Positions 55,687-64,000 of a DNA stretch of 64,000 nt are shown here, one piece after another. The translations under genes and the position numbers were made by a program. Each line of letters starts with the position of its first letter. The stretch's first letter is position 1. Below the pieces are notes generated by a model. It searched no databases, had not been told where the DNA came from, and worked only from the letters and a program-made list of their open reading frames with translations. The DNA is from DATFDN01 sp963762525. GTDB lineage: Bacteria > Pseudomonadota > Alphaproteobacteria > Acetobacterales > Acetobacteraceae. Location of the stretch: the NCBI GenBank assembly GCA_963762525.1, contig CAVXKT010000011.1, positions 434,001-498,000 on the forward strand, read 5' to 3'.

Positions 55687-56541
55687 GCGGCGGAGGCCTG
55701 GAAGCTGTCGCCGTCCAGCAGCGCCCGGACGGCGGCGGCGACGTCGTGCTGGCGCATCAATCCCTCGCCCACCAGGAAGCAGAGCGAGCCCGCCTTCGCC
55801 AGCCGCTTGAGGTCGTCGTTGTGCCGCACCCCGCTTTCGGTGATCAGGAAGCGGTCCGGCGGCACCAGCGGCGCCAGCCGTTCGGTGGTCGCGAGGTCGG
55901 TCTTCAGCGTCTTGAGGTCGCGGTTGTTGATGCCGATCAATTGCGTCTGCAGCCCAGCGCGCGCTCGAGCTCACGCTCGTCATGCGCTTCGGCAAGCACG
56001 TCCATGTCGAGGGTGCGCGCCGCCTCCTCGAGCGCGCGCGACTCCTCGTCCGACAGCGCCGCCATGATCAGCAGGATGCAGTCCGCGCCCATGGCGCGGC
56101 TCTCGTAAATCTGCCACGGCTCGAGGATGAAGTCCTTGCGCATGCACCGGCAGGTTCACCGCGTGGCGTGCGGCGATCAGGTCGCGGTCGCTGCCCTGGA
56201 AATGCGGCTCCTCGGTCAGCACCGAAAGGCACGTGGCGCCGCCTGCCTCGTAGGCGCGGGCGATCGCGCCGGGATCGAAATCGGGGCGGATCAGGCCGCC
56301 GGAGGGCGAGGCCTTCTTGATCTCGGTAATCAACGCGAACCGGCCGCCGGCCGGTGCGCTCCTTCAGCGCGTTGCCGAAGCCGCGGGGCGGGTCGGCCTG
56401 TGCGGCGATGCCCTGGCGCAGGGTCTCGATACTCGTTCCGCGCGCCGCCGCGCCACTTCGGCGCGGGTTTGCGCGCAGATGCGCGCGAGCACGTCGGACG
56501 GTTTGCTCGCCGGCCTCGGCTGTGCGAATCTCGTCGGACAT
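55683..56541 (-). CDS. trpC: Indole-3-glycerol phosphate synthase (frameshifted)
   Basis: TrpC closes the indole ring in tryptophan synthesis. The conserved order is present across frames: ITEIKKASPSGGLIRPDFDP, CLSVLTEEPHFQGSDRDLIA, VRKDFILEPWQIYESRAMGA, DMDVLAEAHDERELERAL, IGINNRDLKTLKTDL and LITESGVRHNDDL. Switches are near 56490, 56345, 56150 and 55955. At the last, GGCTGCAGACG should read GGCTTGCAGACG, so a T is missing from a TT run. Length after repair, about 285 residues, is normal. Start ATG 56541. Confidence 0.93.
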
Positions 56542-56568
56542 CGCTTCTCTCCTTCCGCCGGCGCCGCG

Positions 56569-57588
56569 TCAGGCTCGCGACCGTCTCCGCGGCGCAACCG
56601 CTCCAGCGCTGCCAGCGCGGCACCGGAGTCGAGCGTGCGATCGGCCCGGGCGGCACCCGTCGCGCAGGTCGTCGGCCTCTCCGGCAACGATCAGCGCGGC
56701 GGCGGCGTTCAGGACCACGGTGTCGCGATACGGGTCGCGAGCTCCCTCCAACAACGCACGGAGCGCACCGGCGTTGAGCGCGGCGTCGCCACCCCGGATC
56801 GCCTCGACCGGTGCGCGCGAAAGCCCGGCGTCTTCCGGCACCACGGTGAAAGCACGCACGCCGCCGTCGCGCAGCTCGACCACCTGGCTCTCGCCGGCGA
56901 CGGTCAATTCGTCGAGACCCTGCCCATGCACGATCCAGGCATGCACGGCGCCGAGCCGCCCCAAGGTCTCGGCCATGACGCGCGCGCGCGCCGGGTCGAA
57001 CAACCCGATGAGCTGGCGGCGCACTCGGGCCGGATTGGCGAGCGGGCCGAGCAGGTTGAAAATCGTGCGCGTCCCCAGTTCCACCCGCGGGCCGGCGGCA
57101 TGGCGCATCGACGGGTGATGGCGCGGCGCGAACAGGAAGGCGCAGTTCGCGGCGCGCAGGATCGCCGGCAGCCGTTCCAGCGCCACGTCGACATTCACCC
57201 CTAGCGCCGCCAGCACGTCGGCCCCGCCGGTGCGCGACGACAGCGCGCGATTGCCGTGCTTGGCGACGGGGACGCCCGCGCCGGCCAGCACGAAGGTGAC
57301 GGCGGTGGAGACATTGAGCGTGCCGGCGTCGTCGCCCCCGGTGCCGCACACGTCGATGGCGTCCGCCGGCGCCTCTACCGCGCTCATGCGCGCGCGCATC
57401 GCCCGCACGGCGCCGGTGATTTCGGCGACCGTCTCGCCGCGCACCCGCATCGCCATCAGCAACGCGCCGATTTGCGCCGGCGTCGCTTCGCCCGACATGA
57501 TGATTTCGAACGCCGCCTCCGCTTCGTCCTCGGAGAGCGTAGCGCCGCCGGCGAGCCGGGCCAGCACGGGCTTCAGATTGCTGGACAT
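56569..57588 (-). CDS. trpD: Anthranilate phosphoribosyltransferase (3' frameshift)
   Basis: TrpD joins anthranilate to PRPP. CGTGGDDAGTLNVSTAVTF gives the phosphate and metal site, KHGNRALSSRTGGADVLAAL the PRPP site, and HHPSMRHAAGPRVELGTRTI and NLLGPLANPARV follow. A switch near 56670 is needed to reach AARADRTLDSGAALAALERL at the C-terminus, so the true stop is uncertain by some tens of bases. It is preceded by trpG and followed by trpC. Confidence 0.94.
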   Translation of the reverse strand: MSSNLKPVLARLAGGATLSEDEAEAAFEIIMSGEATPAQIGALLMAMRVRGETVAEITGAVRAMRARMSAVEAPADAIDVCGTGGDDAGTLNVSTAVTFVLAGAGVPVAKHGNRALSSRTGGADVLAALGVNVDVALERLPAILRAANCAFLFAPRHHPSMRHAAGPRVELGTRTIFNLLGPLANPARVRRQLIGLFDPARARVMAETLGRLGAVHAWIVHGQGLDELTVAGESQVVELRDGGVRAFTVVPEDAGLSRAPVEAIRGGDAALNAGALRALLEGARDPYRDTVVLNAAAALIVAGEADDLRDGCRPGRSHARLRCRAGSAGAVAPRRRSRA

Positions 57589-57595
57589 CGATCGC

Positions 57596-58186
57596 TCAGG
57601 CCGCTGCGCGGTCCGGCTCGCCGCGCGCGAGGCGCAGGAAGTTGCGCAGCAGGTCGTGGCCGTGCTCGCTGGCGATGCTCTCGGGATGGAACTGCACGCC
57701 GAACACCGGCAGCGAGCGGTGGCGCAGGGCCATCACCAACCCGTCCTCGGTCCAGGCGGTCGCCGCGAGGCAAGCGGGCAGGCTGGCACGATCGACGATC
57801 AGGCTGTGGTAGCGGGTGGCGGCGAACGGCGAGGGCAGCCCCGCGAAGAGGTCGGTGCCGGCATGGAAGACGCGGCTGACCTTGCCGTGCATCGGCGCCG
57901 GGGCGCGCACCACCCGGCCGCCGAACGCCTGCCCGATCGCCTGATGGCCGAGACAGACGCCGAGCAGCGGAATGCCGGCCGCCGCCGCGATCAGGTCGAG
58001 GCAGACGCCGGCCTCGTTCGGCGTGCAGGGGCCCGGCGAGAGGACGATCGCGTCGGGCCGGCGATCCAGCGCCTCGGGGACGGTGATCCGGTCGTTGCGC
58101 ACCACCTCGCACGCGGCGCCGAGATCGCCCAGGAAGTGAACCAGGTTGAAGGTGAAGCTGTCGTAGTTGTCGATCAGCAGGATCAT
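57596..58186 (-). CDS. trpG: Anthranilate/aminodeoxychorismate synthase glutamine amidotransferase subunit
   Basis: The 196-residue product is a class I amidotransferase: MILLIDNYDSFTFNLVHFLG at the N-terminus, LLGVCLGHQAIGQAFGG with the catalytic Cys, and VFGVQFHPESIASEHG with His and Glu. ATG 58186 marks the family start. In many alphaproteobacteria trpE precedes trpG; here a VOC gene does. The gene is intact. It may also serve folate (PabA) synthesis. Confidence 0.94.
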   Translation of the reverse strand: MILLIDNYDSFTFNLVHFLGDLGAACEVVRNDRITVPEALDRRPDAIVLSPGPCTPNEAGVCLDLIAAAAGIPLLGVCLGHQAIGQAFGGRVVRAPAPMHGKVSRVFHAGTDLFAGLPSPFAATRYHSLIVDRASLPACLAATAWTEDGLVMALRHRSLPVFGVQFHPESIASEHGHDLLRNFLRLARGEPDRAAA

Positions 58187-58267
58187 GGAAGATATCTGGC
58201 CACGGGCGCCCCGCGGGCGCAAGCGGCGGGCGAGCGGGCAAAGCAAGGAAGTCGCGAACGCCGGATA

Positions 58268-58661
58268 TCAGCCCGTCTCGGCGGCGGGGAAGTTGAACTC
58301 GATATTGATCCCGTCCGGGTCGTTGAAGAACAGTTGCGTCATATTGAGGCGCGGCAATACGCGCTCCTGGAACTTGACGCCGTTGGCCGCCAGCCGCGCT
58401 TTCATCAATTTGAGGTTCTCGGCGGTGAAGGCGATGTGATCGAGCCGGCCGGTCGCCGGCACGTCCGCCATCGGCCCGTCGTTCGTCGCGGCGGCCGACC
58501 AGGTGCACCGTCGGGACATCGCCGCAATAGAGCCAGTAGCCCGGAAACGCGAGCGGCGGTCGATCGCCGGCCTTGAGCCCGACGATGTCCTCATAGAAGG
58601 ATTTGGTCGCCTCCAGGTCGCGGGTGAGAATGGTGAAGTGATTAAGCGAGGTGGCGGGCAT
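58268..58661 (-). CDS. VOC-family protein upstream of trpG (frameshifted)
   Basis: PATSLNHFTILTRDLEATKS opens the first VOC repeat, with YWLYCGDVPTVHLV after it, and RLDHIAFTAENLKLMKARLA opens the second after a switch near 58490. LPRLNMTQLFFNDPDGINIE carries the last metal ligand (Glu). Length after repair is about 130 residues. His and Glu ligands are in typical positions. It is on the same strand as trpG with an 81-bp gap. The substrate is unknown. Confidence 0.82.
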
Positions 58662-58792
58662 CGCGATTTCTCCCGGCTGACGGCGCAGCAGGCCACCGCC
58701 CGGCGGCTTCGTCAATCCGTCGCGTCGGCGTCACTTGCCCTTCGCCGGCGCCGATGTATTCAACCCTCGCCGAGACCTCGGGAGAGGATGTG

Positions 58793-59513
58793 ATGCGCGG
58801 CGAGACGCTGACCTATCAGGCCGACAATCTCACTATGCGGAGCCGGCTTTTCTTCGAGCCGTCGTCGCGACCCCGGGCCGGCGTGCTGGTGTTCCCGGAG
58901 GCGTTCGGCCTCGGCGAGCATGCGATCTCGCGCGCCGAACGGTTGGCCGCACTCGGCTATGTCGCCTTGGCGTGCGACCTGCACGGCGAGGCCCGCGTCG
59001 TCGATGATCTGCAGGAGGCGATCGGCCTGATCGGGCCATTGTCGGCCGATCCGGCGCGCACCCGCGCCCGCGCGGCCGCGGCCTTGCACGCGCTGACGGG
59101 CCGGCCGGAGGTCGAATTCGGCGCGTGTCGCCTCGATCGGCTTTTGCTTCGGCGGCACCATGTCGCTCGAACTGGCGCGCTCGGGTGCCAATCTCAGGGC
59201 GGTGGTCGGCTTCCACAGCGGGCTCGCGACCGGCGCGCCGAAGTCCGACGCCAAGAATATCCGGGCGCGCATCCTGGTCTGCATCGGCGCCGACGACCCG
59301 ATGATCCCGCCCGACCAGCGGGCGGCGTTCGAGACCGAGATGCGCGAGGCGGGCGTCGATTGGCAGATGCATCTCTACGGCGACACCGTGCACAGCTTCA
59401 CCAACCCGGAGGCGGCGAGACGCAACATGCCGGAAGCGATCCGCTACAGCGCCGAGGCCGACGCCCGCTCCTGGGCGGCGCTACAGCAGCTGTTTTCCGA
59501 GACGCTGATGTAG
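58793..59513 (+). CDS. Dienelactone hydrolase family protein (frameshifted)
   Basis: An alpha/beta hydrolase of the DLH family. GVLVFPEAFGLGEHAISRAE and LGYVALACDLHGEA come before the switch near 59120, where the nucleophile elbow reads IGFCFGG in the alternate frame, giving Cys as in dienelactone hydrolases. Asp in CIGADDPMIPP and His in DTVHSFTNP complete the triad. ATG 58793 has GGGAGAGG upstream. Length is about 238 residues after repair. The substrate is unknown. Confidence 0.85.
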
Positions 59514-59556
59514 GACGAGCCCGAACCTCTCCCGGGAAACTGTTGCGGAGCGGCTT

Positions 59557-60333
59557 ATGGCGTTTCATCCGCTCTATTCCTTGTCCGGCTTTTTCGTGGG
59601 CCTGCTGGTCGGGCAGACCGGCGTGGGCGGCGGCTCGCTGATGACGCCGCTCCTGGTGCTGCTGTTCGGCGTCCACCCGGCGACCGCCGTCGGCACCGAT
59701 CTGCTGTTCGCCGCCATCACCAAGTCCACCGGCACATTGGTGCACGGCCTCAACAAGACGGTGAGCTGGCCGATCGTCGGAATGCTCGCCTGCGGCAGCG
59801 TGCCCGCCACCGGGGCGACGCTGTTCCTGATGTCGCAGCTGGATGTGCCGCGGGCGAACGGATCGATTTTGCTCTCGACGGTGCTCGGGGCCTCGCTGAT
59901 CCTCACCGCGGTTTCGCTCGCGCTCCGCAAGCAGGTTCTGGCGCTGAGCGCGGACCGGATCGGCCCCGGAAGCGCCGCGCGGACGCCGTTGCTGACAGTT
60001 CTCACCGGCGCCATTCTCGGCATCCTGGTCTCGCTCTCTTCCGTCGGCGCCGGTGCGCTGGGCGTGACCGCGCTGATCTTTCTCTATCCGCGCACCCCGT
60101 TGGCGCGGATTATCGGCTCGGACATCGCCCATGCGGTGCCGTTGACGCTCTGCGCCGGGGTCGGTCATTGGTTCATGGGTTCGGTCGATCTGCCGCTGCT
60201 CGGCTCGCTGCTGGTCGGTTCGATTCCGGGGATCATCATCGGCAGCGAGCTGGCGGCGCACGTGCCGGAATGGGTGCTGCGGCCGGTGCTGGCGCTGATG
60301 CTGGCGATCGTCGGCGGGGCATTGGTGTTTTAG
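59557..60333 (+). CDS. TSUP (TauE/SafE) family membrane transporter
   Basis: The 258-residue product has about eight hydrophobic helices in two repeats. GFFVGLLVGQTGVGGGSLMT and later GILVSLSSVGAGALGVTALI carry the G-x-G-G/G-G-A-x-x-P signature of sulfite/organosulfonate exporters. It is 43 bp after the dienelactone hydrolase. Substrate is inferred only from the family. Confidence 0.92.
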   Translation: MAFHPLYSLSGFFVGLLVGQTGVGGGSLMTPLLVLLFGVHPATAVGTDLLFAAITKSTGTLVHGLNKTVSWPIVGMLACGSVPATGATLFLMSQLDVPRANGSILLSTVLGASLILTAVSLALRKQVLALSADRIGPGSAARTPLLTVLTGAILGILVSLSSVGAGALGVTALIFLYPRTPLARIIGSDIAHAVPLTLCAGVGHWFMGSVDLPLLGSLLVGSIPGIIIGSELAAHVPEWVLRPVLALMLAIVGGALVF

Positions 60334-60360
60334 CGGCGGTTCGTTTGCTCCGCGTCGGCT

Positions 60361-62257
60361 TCAGATCTCCACCTCCAACCCCACCTCCACCACCTGCGCG
60401 GTCGGCACGCCGAACGAGGCGGCCGGGAGATTGGCGTTGAGGTGCATGGTGGCGAACAGCCCCTTGCGCCACATCGCCATGCCCGGCGCCGCGCCGCGCG
60501 GAACCACCATCACCCGGCGGAAATAGTAGGTGATCTGTTCGGGATTGATGCCGCTCAGTGCGGGCTCGCGGCAGGCCCGGTGCAGCGCCTCCATGACGTT
60601 GGGTTCCTCCATGAACCCGTAATGCAGCAGCACCCGCGTCATGCCGGCGCCGAGCGGCACCAGCTTGATTCGCCGCTCCTGCGCGACGCGCGGGGTGTCG
60701 GTGATGTGGGTGGATACCAGCAGCACGCGCTCGTGCAGCACCCGATTGTGGCGGAGATGATGCGTGAGCGCGAGCGGGATTCCCGAGCTGGCGGCGGTGA
60801 AGATCGCCGCCGCCCCGGGCAGGCGCAGCGGCGGGTTGCGCAGCACCCACTCCACGAACTCGTCCTCGCGCTGGCGCATCCCCGACCGCTCTTGCTCGAG
60901 CAGCCGCCAGCCGGTGCGCCAGGTGAGCATCAGGAAGGCGATGATGCAGGCGAGCAGCAGCGGGAACCACCCGCCCTCCACCAGCTTGGTCGCATTGGCG
61001 GCGACGAAGATCAGGTCGATCAGCAGGAACGCGCCATTGAGCGCCGCGACGGCCAGCGGATTGTAGCCCCATTGCAGCGCCACCAGCGCCGCCAGCACCG
61101 TGGTGATGGCCATCAGCATCGATACCGCAATGCCGTAGGCGCCGCCGAGCGCGTCGGAAGAGCCGAAGGCGAACACCGCCGCGAGCGTGCCCGCCGCCAG
61201 CAGCCAGTTCACGAGGGGAATGTAGATTTGCCCCTTCTCGTGGCTCGCGGTGTGCAGCACCCGCATCCGCGGCAGGAAGCCAAGCTGGATCGCCTGCTGG
61301 GTGAGCGAATAGGCGCCGGAGATGATGGCCTGCGAGGCGATGATGGTGGCGAGGGTGGCGAACACCACCATCGGATAATGCGCCCAGCCCGGCGCCAGCA
61401 GATAAAACGGGTTCTCGATGGCCGCGGGATCGGCGAGCAGCAGCCCGCCCTGGCCGAAATAGTTGAGCACCAGCGCCGGCAGCGCGACCACGAACCAGCC
61501 GAGGCGGATCGGCAGGCGCCCGAAATGGCCCATATCGGCATACATCGCCTCGCCGCCGGTCACTGCGAGGAAGGCGGCGCCGAGCACGGCGAAGCCGATT
61601 CCCGGACCCGCATGAAGCAGGAACGCCACCGCATGATGCGGGCTGAGGGCACCCAGGATCCGCGGCGCGCGTACGATGCCGCGCACCCCGAGCACGCCGA
61701 TGGCGATGAACCAGGCCAGCATCACCGGCCCGAAGATGCGGCCGATGAACTGCGTGCCCCGGTGCTGGACCAGGAACAGGGCGAGGAGGATGGCGACGCT
61801 GATCGGCACCACCAGCCGGGTCAGTTGCGGCGCATCGAGTTTGAGGCCCTCGACGGCGCTGAGCACCGAGATCGCCGGCGTGATGACGCCGTCGCCGTAA
61901 AGCAGCGCCGCCCCGATCAGGCCCGATGACGAGCAGGAAGGCACGCCAGCTTCCGGCCGGCGCGCGGCGGGCATCGAGCAGCGCCAGCAGCGCCACGATG
62001 CCGCCCTCGCCATGGTTGTCGGCCCGCATGATCAGGGTCGCGTATTTGAGGGAGACGATCAGAATGAGCGACCACAGGATCAGCGAGTCGACGCCGATGA
62101 CGGTTGCCGGTGTAACCGCCCCGCCCGCCATCGCCGCTTGCTTCAGCGCGTAGAGCGGGCTGGTGCCGATGTCGCCATAGACGATGCCGAGGGCGGCCAG
62201 CGCCGCGGCGGCCGGCAGCCGCGCAGCGCCCGGCCGCGGCGATGCCGTCAGCGTCAT
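60361..62257 (-). CDS. kup: Kup-type potassium transporter (frameshifted)
   Basis: A KUP/HAK potassium-proton symporter of about 630 residues with 12 helices. ALGIVYGDIGTSPLYALKQA opens the transporter and ADNHGEGGIVALLALLDARR follows, with a switch near 61925. GDGVITPAISVLSAVEGLKL, VTGGEAMYADMGHFG, YFGQGGLLLADP and FALI-like helices then continue to a soluble C-terminal domain. ATG 62257 is preferred to ATG 62266, three codons upstream. It converges with the TSUP gene and is divergent from mscS. Confidence 0.93.
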
Positions 62258-62334
62258 GGTACGCACGATCGGCGCCTCCCTTCGGTCACCCCGGCGGCCA
62301 CCCTGGACCGGAACCGGACGGCGTGGAAGAGTGA

Positions 62335-63732
62335 GTGTCTGGTTGGCGGACGCCGCGCCCGCGCCGGGCGGCGCGGTCCGACGTTCGCCGATGCGGCCTC
62401 TCGCGGCCGGGGGAAGCGATAGAAACGTTCTCGTTCTGGCAATCGGCGCTGACTGATTTCGACCGGCTCGAGCAACACGTGCTCGGCGATCTCCTGATAT
62501 TCGCCAATCTGATCCAGGTGCCCGCGGTCATCCTCACCGGCGCCGTCGCCTGGGTGGTCTGCCGGCCGGTTCAGCATTGGCTGGCGGCCCGGGTGGACCG
62601 GCTTCCCGAGGGTCATCACCTCGATTGGATCGCCCTCCATCGGTCGTGGATCACTCGTCGCGTGGTGCCGTTGATAACGCCGGTCGCCTGGGTGATCGGG
62701 TTGTGGGCCTCGGTCGGCATCGCCGAGCATACGGGCTGGCCCAACCTCGTGCCCCGGACCGCCGTCAGCCTGCTGCTGGCGTGGCTGGCGATCCGATTGG
62801 CCGCCGACTTCGTTCCGTATCCGGCGCTGGCGCGGCTGATCGCGGTGCTCGCCTGGCTGGTGGCGGCGCTCAACATCGTCCATCTGCTCGACCCCGCGCT
62901 CGACCTGCTCGACAGCGTGGCGATCACGTTGGGCGGGCTGCGGGTCTCGATCCTCACCGTCGTCAAGGGCGTGCTCTCGCTGGCGCTGTTGCTGTGGGTC
63001 GCCACCATCGGGTCGAACCTGTTCGAGCGCCGCATCACCCGCGTCGGCGAGCTGACGCCGCGCGCGCGCGTGCTGCTCGGCAAGCTGCTGAAGGCCACCC
63101 TGATCACGCTGGCGGTGGTGCTGTCGCTCACCAGCGTCGGCATCGATCTGTCCACCTTCGCGCTGTTCACCGGCGCCCTCGGCGTCGGCGTCGGGCTCGG
63201 GTTGCAGCGCACGGTTTCGAATCTGTTCAGCGGCATCGTGCTGCTGCTGGATAGATCGATCAAGCCGGGCGACGTCATCGAGGTCGGCGGCACCTATGGT
63301 TGGGTATCGTCGCTCGGCGCGCGCTACGTCTCGGTGGAGACGCGCGACGGCACCGAATTCCTGATCCCGAACGAGGACATCATCACCCAGCAGGTGCTCA
63401 ACTGGTCGCACAAGAGCGAGCGCGTGCGCCTGAAGACGGCGGTTCGCGTCCCGCACAACTCCGATCTCGACCAGGTGCTCGCCCTGATGCTGGAGGCGGC
63501 GAGCCGGCCGCCGCGCATCCTGCCGACGCCGGCACCGACCGCGCTGATAATGGCGTTCGGCGAAAGCGCGATCGAGCTGGAGCTGCGGTTCTGGATCGAA
63601 GACGCGCAGAACGGCGTCCACAACGTGAAAAGCCAGGTGCTCTACGAGATTTGGCGGCTGTTCCAGCAGCAGGGCATCCGTATCCCCTACCCGAAGCGCG
63701 ATCTCTATATGCGCTCCGACGCCGAGCGATGA
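62335..63732 (+). CDS. MscS-family mechanosensitive channel
   Basis: The product, up to 465 residues, has about five hydrophobic helices, then the MscS core: TLITLAVVLSLTSVGIDLST leads to the pore helix LFTGALGVGVGLGLQRTVSN with Gly/Ala packing, and DRSIKPGDVIEVGGTYGWVS and LIPNEDIITQQVLNWSHKSE are the beta domain. The start is GTG 62335, but the first 28 residues are unlike the family and a later start is possible. It may relieve osmotic stress. Confidence 0.9.
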   Translation: MSGWRTPRPRRAARSDVRRCGLSRPGEAIETFSFWQSALTDFDRLEQHVLGDLLIFANLIQVPAVILTGAVAWVVCRPVQHWLAARVDRLPEGHHLDWIALHRSWITRRVVPLITPVAWVIGLWASVGIAEHTGWPNLVPRTAVSLLLAWLAIRLAADFVPYPALARLIAVLAWLVAALNIVHLLDPALDLLDSVAITLGGLRVSILTVVKGVLSLALLLWVATIGSNLFERRITRVGELTPRARVLLGKLLKATLITLAVVLSLTSVGIDLSTFALFTGALGVGVGLGLQRTVSNLFSGIVLLLDRSIKPGDVIEVGGTYGWVSSLGARYVSVETRDGTEFLIPNEDIITQQVLNWSHKSERVRLKTAVRVPHNSDLDQVLALMLEAASRPPRILPTPAPTALIMAFGESAIELELRFWIEDAQNGVHNVKSQVLYEIWRLFQQQGIRIPYPKRDLYMRSDAER

Positions 63733-63778
63733 TGCCGCACCGATTGGCAGCACCGAAACCAGGCGCTAGCCTGCGCGC

Positions 63779-64000
63779 ATGACCGACGCGCGCGATCTCG
63801 TCCATTTCGTCGGCAGCGTGCCGCTGCGCGACAGCGAAGAAGTGTTCCGGCTTCTGAGCCGGGAGCTGGGCCGGTTCGTCCGCCGCCTTCCGGATGGCGA
63901 GACGGCGGAGCGATCGCGCTGGATCTGGTTCCAGCGCCAGATGCTCGAGGCGCATCCGGCCATGGAACTCGACCCGACCGCCGCGCCGCTGCGGCTGACG
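63779..64000 (+). CDS. Hypothetical protein, cut by window edge
   Basis: From ATG 63779 the frame is open to the end of the window: VHFVGSVPLRDSEEVFRLLS, then RFVRRLPDGETAERSRWIWF and EAHPAMELD. These match the N-terminus of an uncharacterised family that I recall as distantly like cobalamin-independent methionine synthase. The GSVPL and PDGETAERSRWI blocks are strongly conserved in my memory of it. Function is unknown. Confidence 0.7.
   Translation, partial: MTDARDLVHFVGSVPLRDSEEVFRLLSRELGRFVRRLPDGETAERSRWIWFQRQMLEAHPAMELDPTAAPLRLT

Noticed and set aside
55212..57588. Decay of the tryptophan and molybdenum-cofactor genes
   Set aside because: Every conserved block is present in order, and resolved sites are single-base changes in short runs across many core genes. 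Sequencing error explains this better.
1..64000. CRISPR array, prophage, intact insertion sequence, tRNA or rRNA genes
   Set aside because: No spaced direct repeats, cloverleaf-like sequence, transposase motif or phage structural genes were seen. The single GH19 lysin-like gene is isolated.

Overview
The window is very GC-rich and densely coded. It reads as the chromosome of an alphaproteobacterium, probably in or near Rhodospirillales/Acetobacteraceae. The evidence is the trpG-trpD-trpC-moaC-moeA-lexA order, an alphaproteobacterial LexA box of the form GTTC-N7-GTTC, a UPF0262 gene, an adjacent bolA-grxD pair, a CGNR zinc-finger regulator and the porin type. No rRNA, tRNA, CRISPR array, prophage or intact insertion sequence was seen.

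Layout. 1-5.5 kb: MFS transporter (cut by the edge), an acetyltransferase with an internal deletion, a LysR regulator and a hyuB-hyuA pair. 5.6-10.4 kb: VOC protein and divergent CGNR regulator sharing two copies of one palindrome, an RTX/DUF4214 protein, a CGNR fragment, an SDR and a cytochrome P450. 10.4-15.6 kb: membrane protein, Maf, two overlapping DUF2382 stress proteins, YidB-like protein, a GH19/peptidoglycan-binding enzyme and a PNPOx-fold protein. 15.3-22 kb: hflK-hflC, divergent mrp, yggS, a thiE-like gene and a porin. 22-29 kb: housekeeping genes aroC, fabI, pdxH, usp, pirin, DUF983, UPF0262, mtnA. 28.6-36 kb: an unrecognised protein, a Rieske/FAD reductase, a rearranged GT2/methyltransferase/PIG-L/acyl-CoA dehydrogenase cassette, argC and a gamma carbonic anhydrase. 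36-47 kb: two-component system, alkA, dapA-like gene, YcgN, SYLF protein, phosphatase, Uma2, an ABC-2 exporter, bolA-grxD and a GT39 transferase. 46.9-53 kb: BrnT/HTH toxin-antitoxin pair, Asp-box propeller, Ldh-family oxidoreductase, a stand-alone molybdenum hydroxylase subunit and a YgjP-like protease. 53-64 kb: lexA-moeA-moaC-trpC-trpD-trpG, VOC protein, dienelactone hydrolase, TSUP transporter, kup, mscS and a partial gene.

The most important caveat is that about 29 of some 75 genes can only be read by switching frame one or more times. These include lexA, trpC, trpD, moaC, moeA and mrp. Where the site can be resolved, the change is usually one base in a short run. This looks like uncorrected sequencing error rather than gene decay. 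Such genes are given as single CDS entries with approximate switch points.

Features that are not explained by frameshifts: the acetyltransferase deletion, the CGNR fragment, the 48-codon methyltransferase stub, two families of dispersed palindromic repeats (one of which appears to supply new ends to hflC and the GT39 gene), duplicated operators upstream of the CGNR gene, tandem repeats upstream of the response regulator, and changed signature residues in the P450 and the molybdenum hydroxylase. No wholly new multi-gene system could be shown. The nearest candidates are the rearranged cassette at 31-34 kb and the unrecognised protein at 28.6-29.2 kb.
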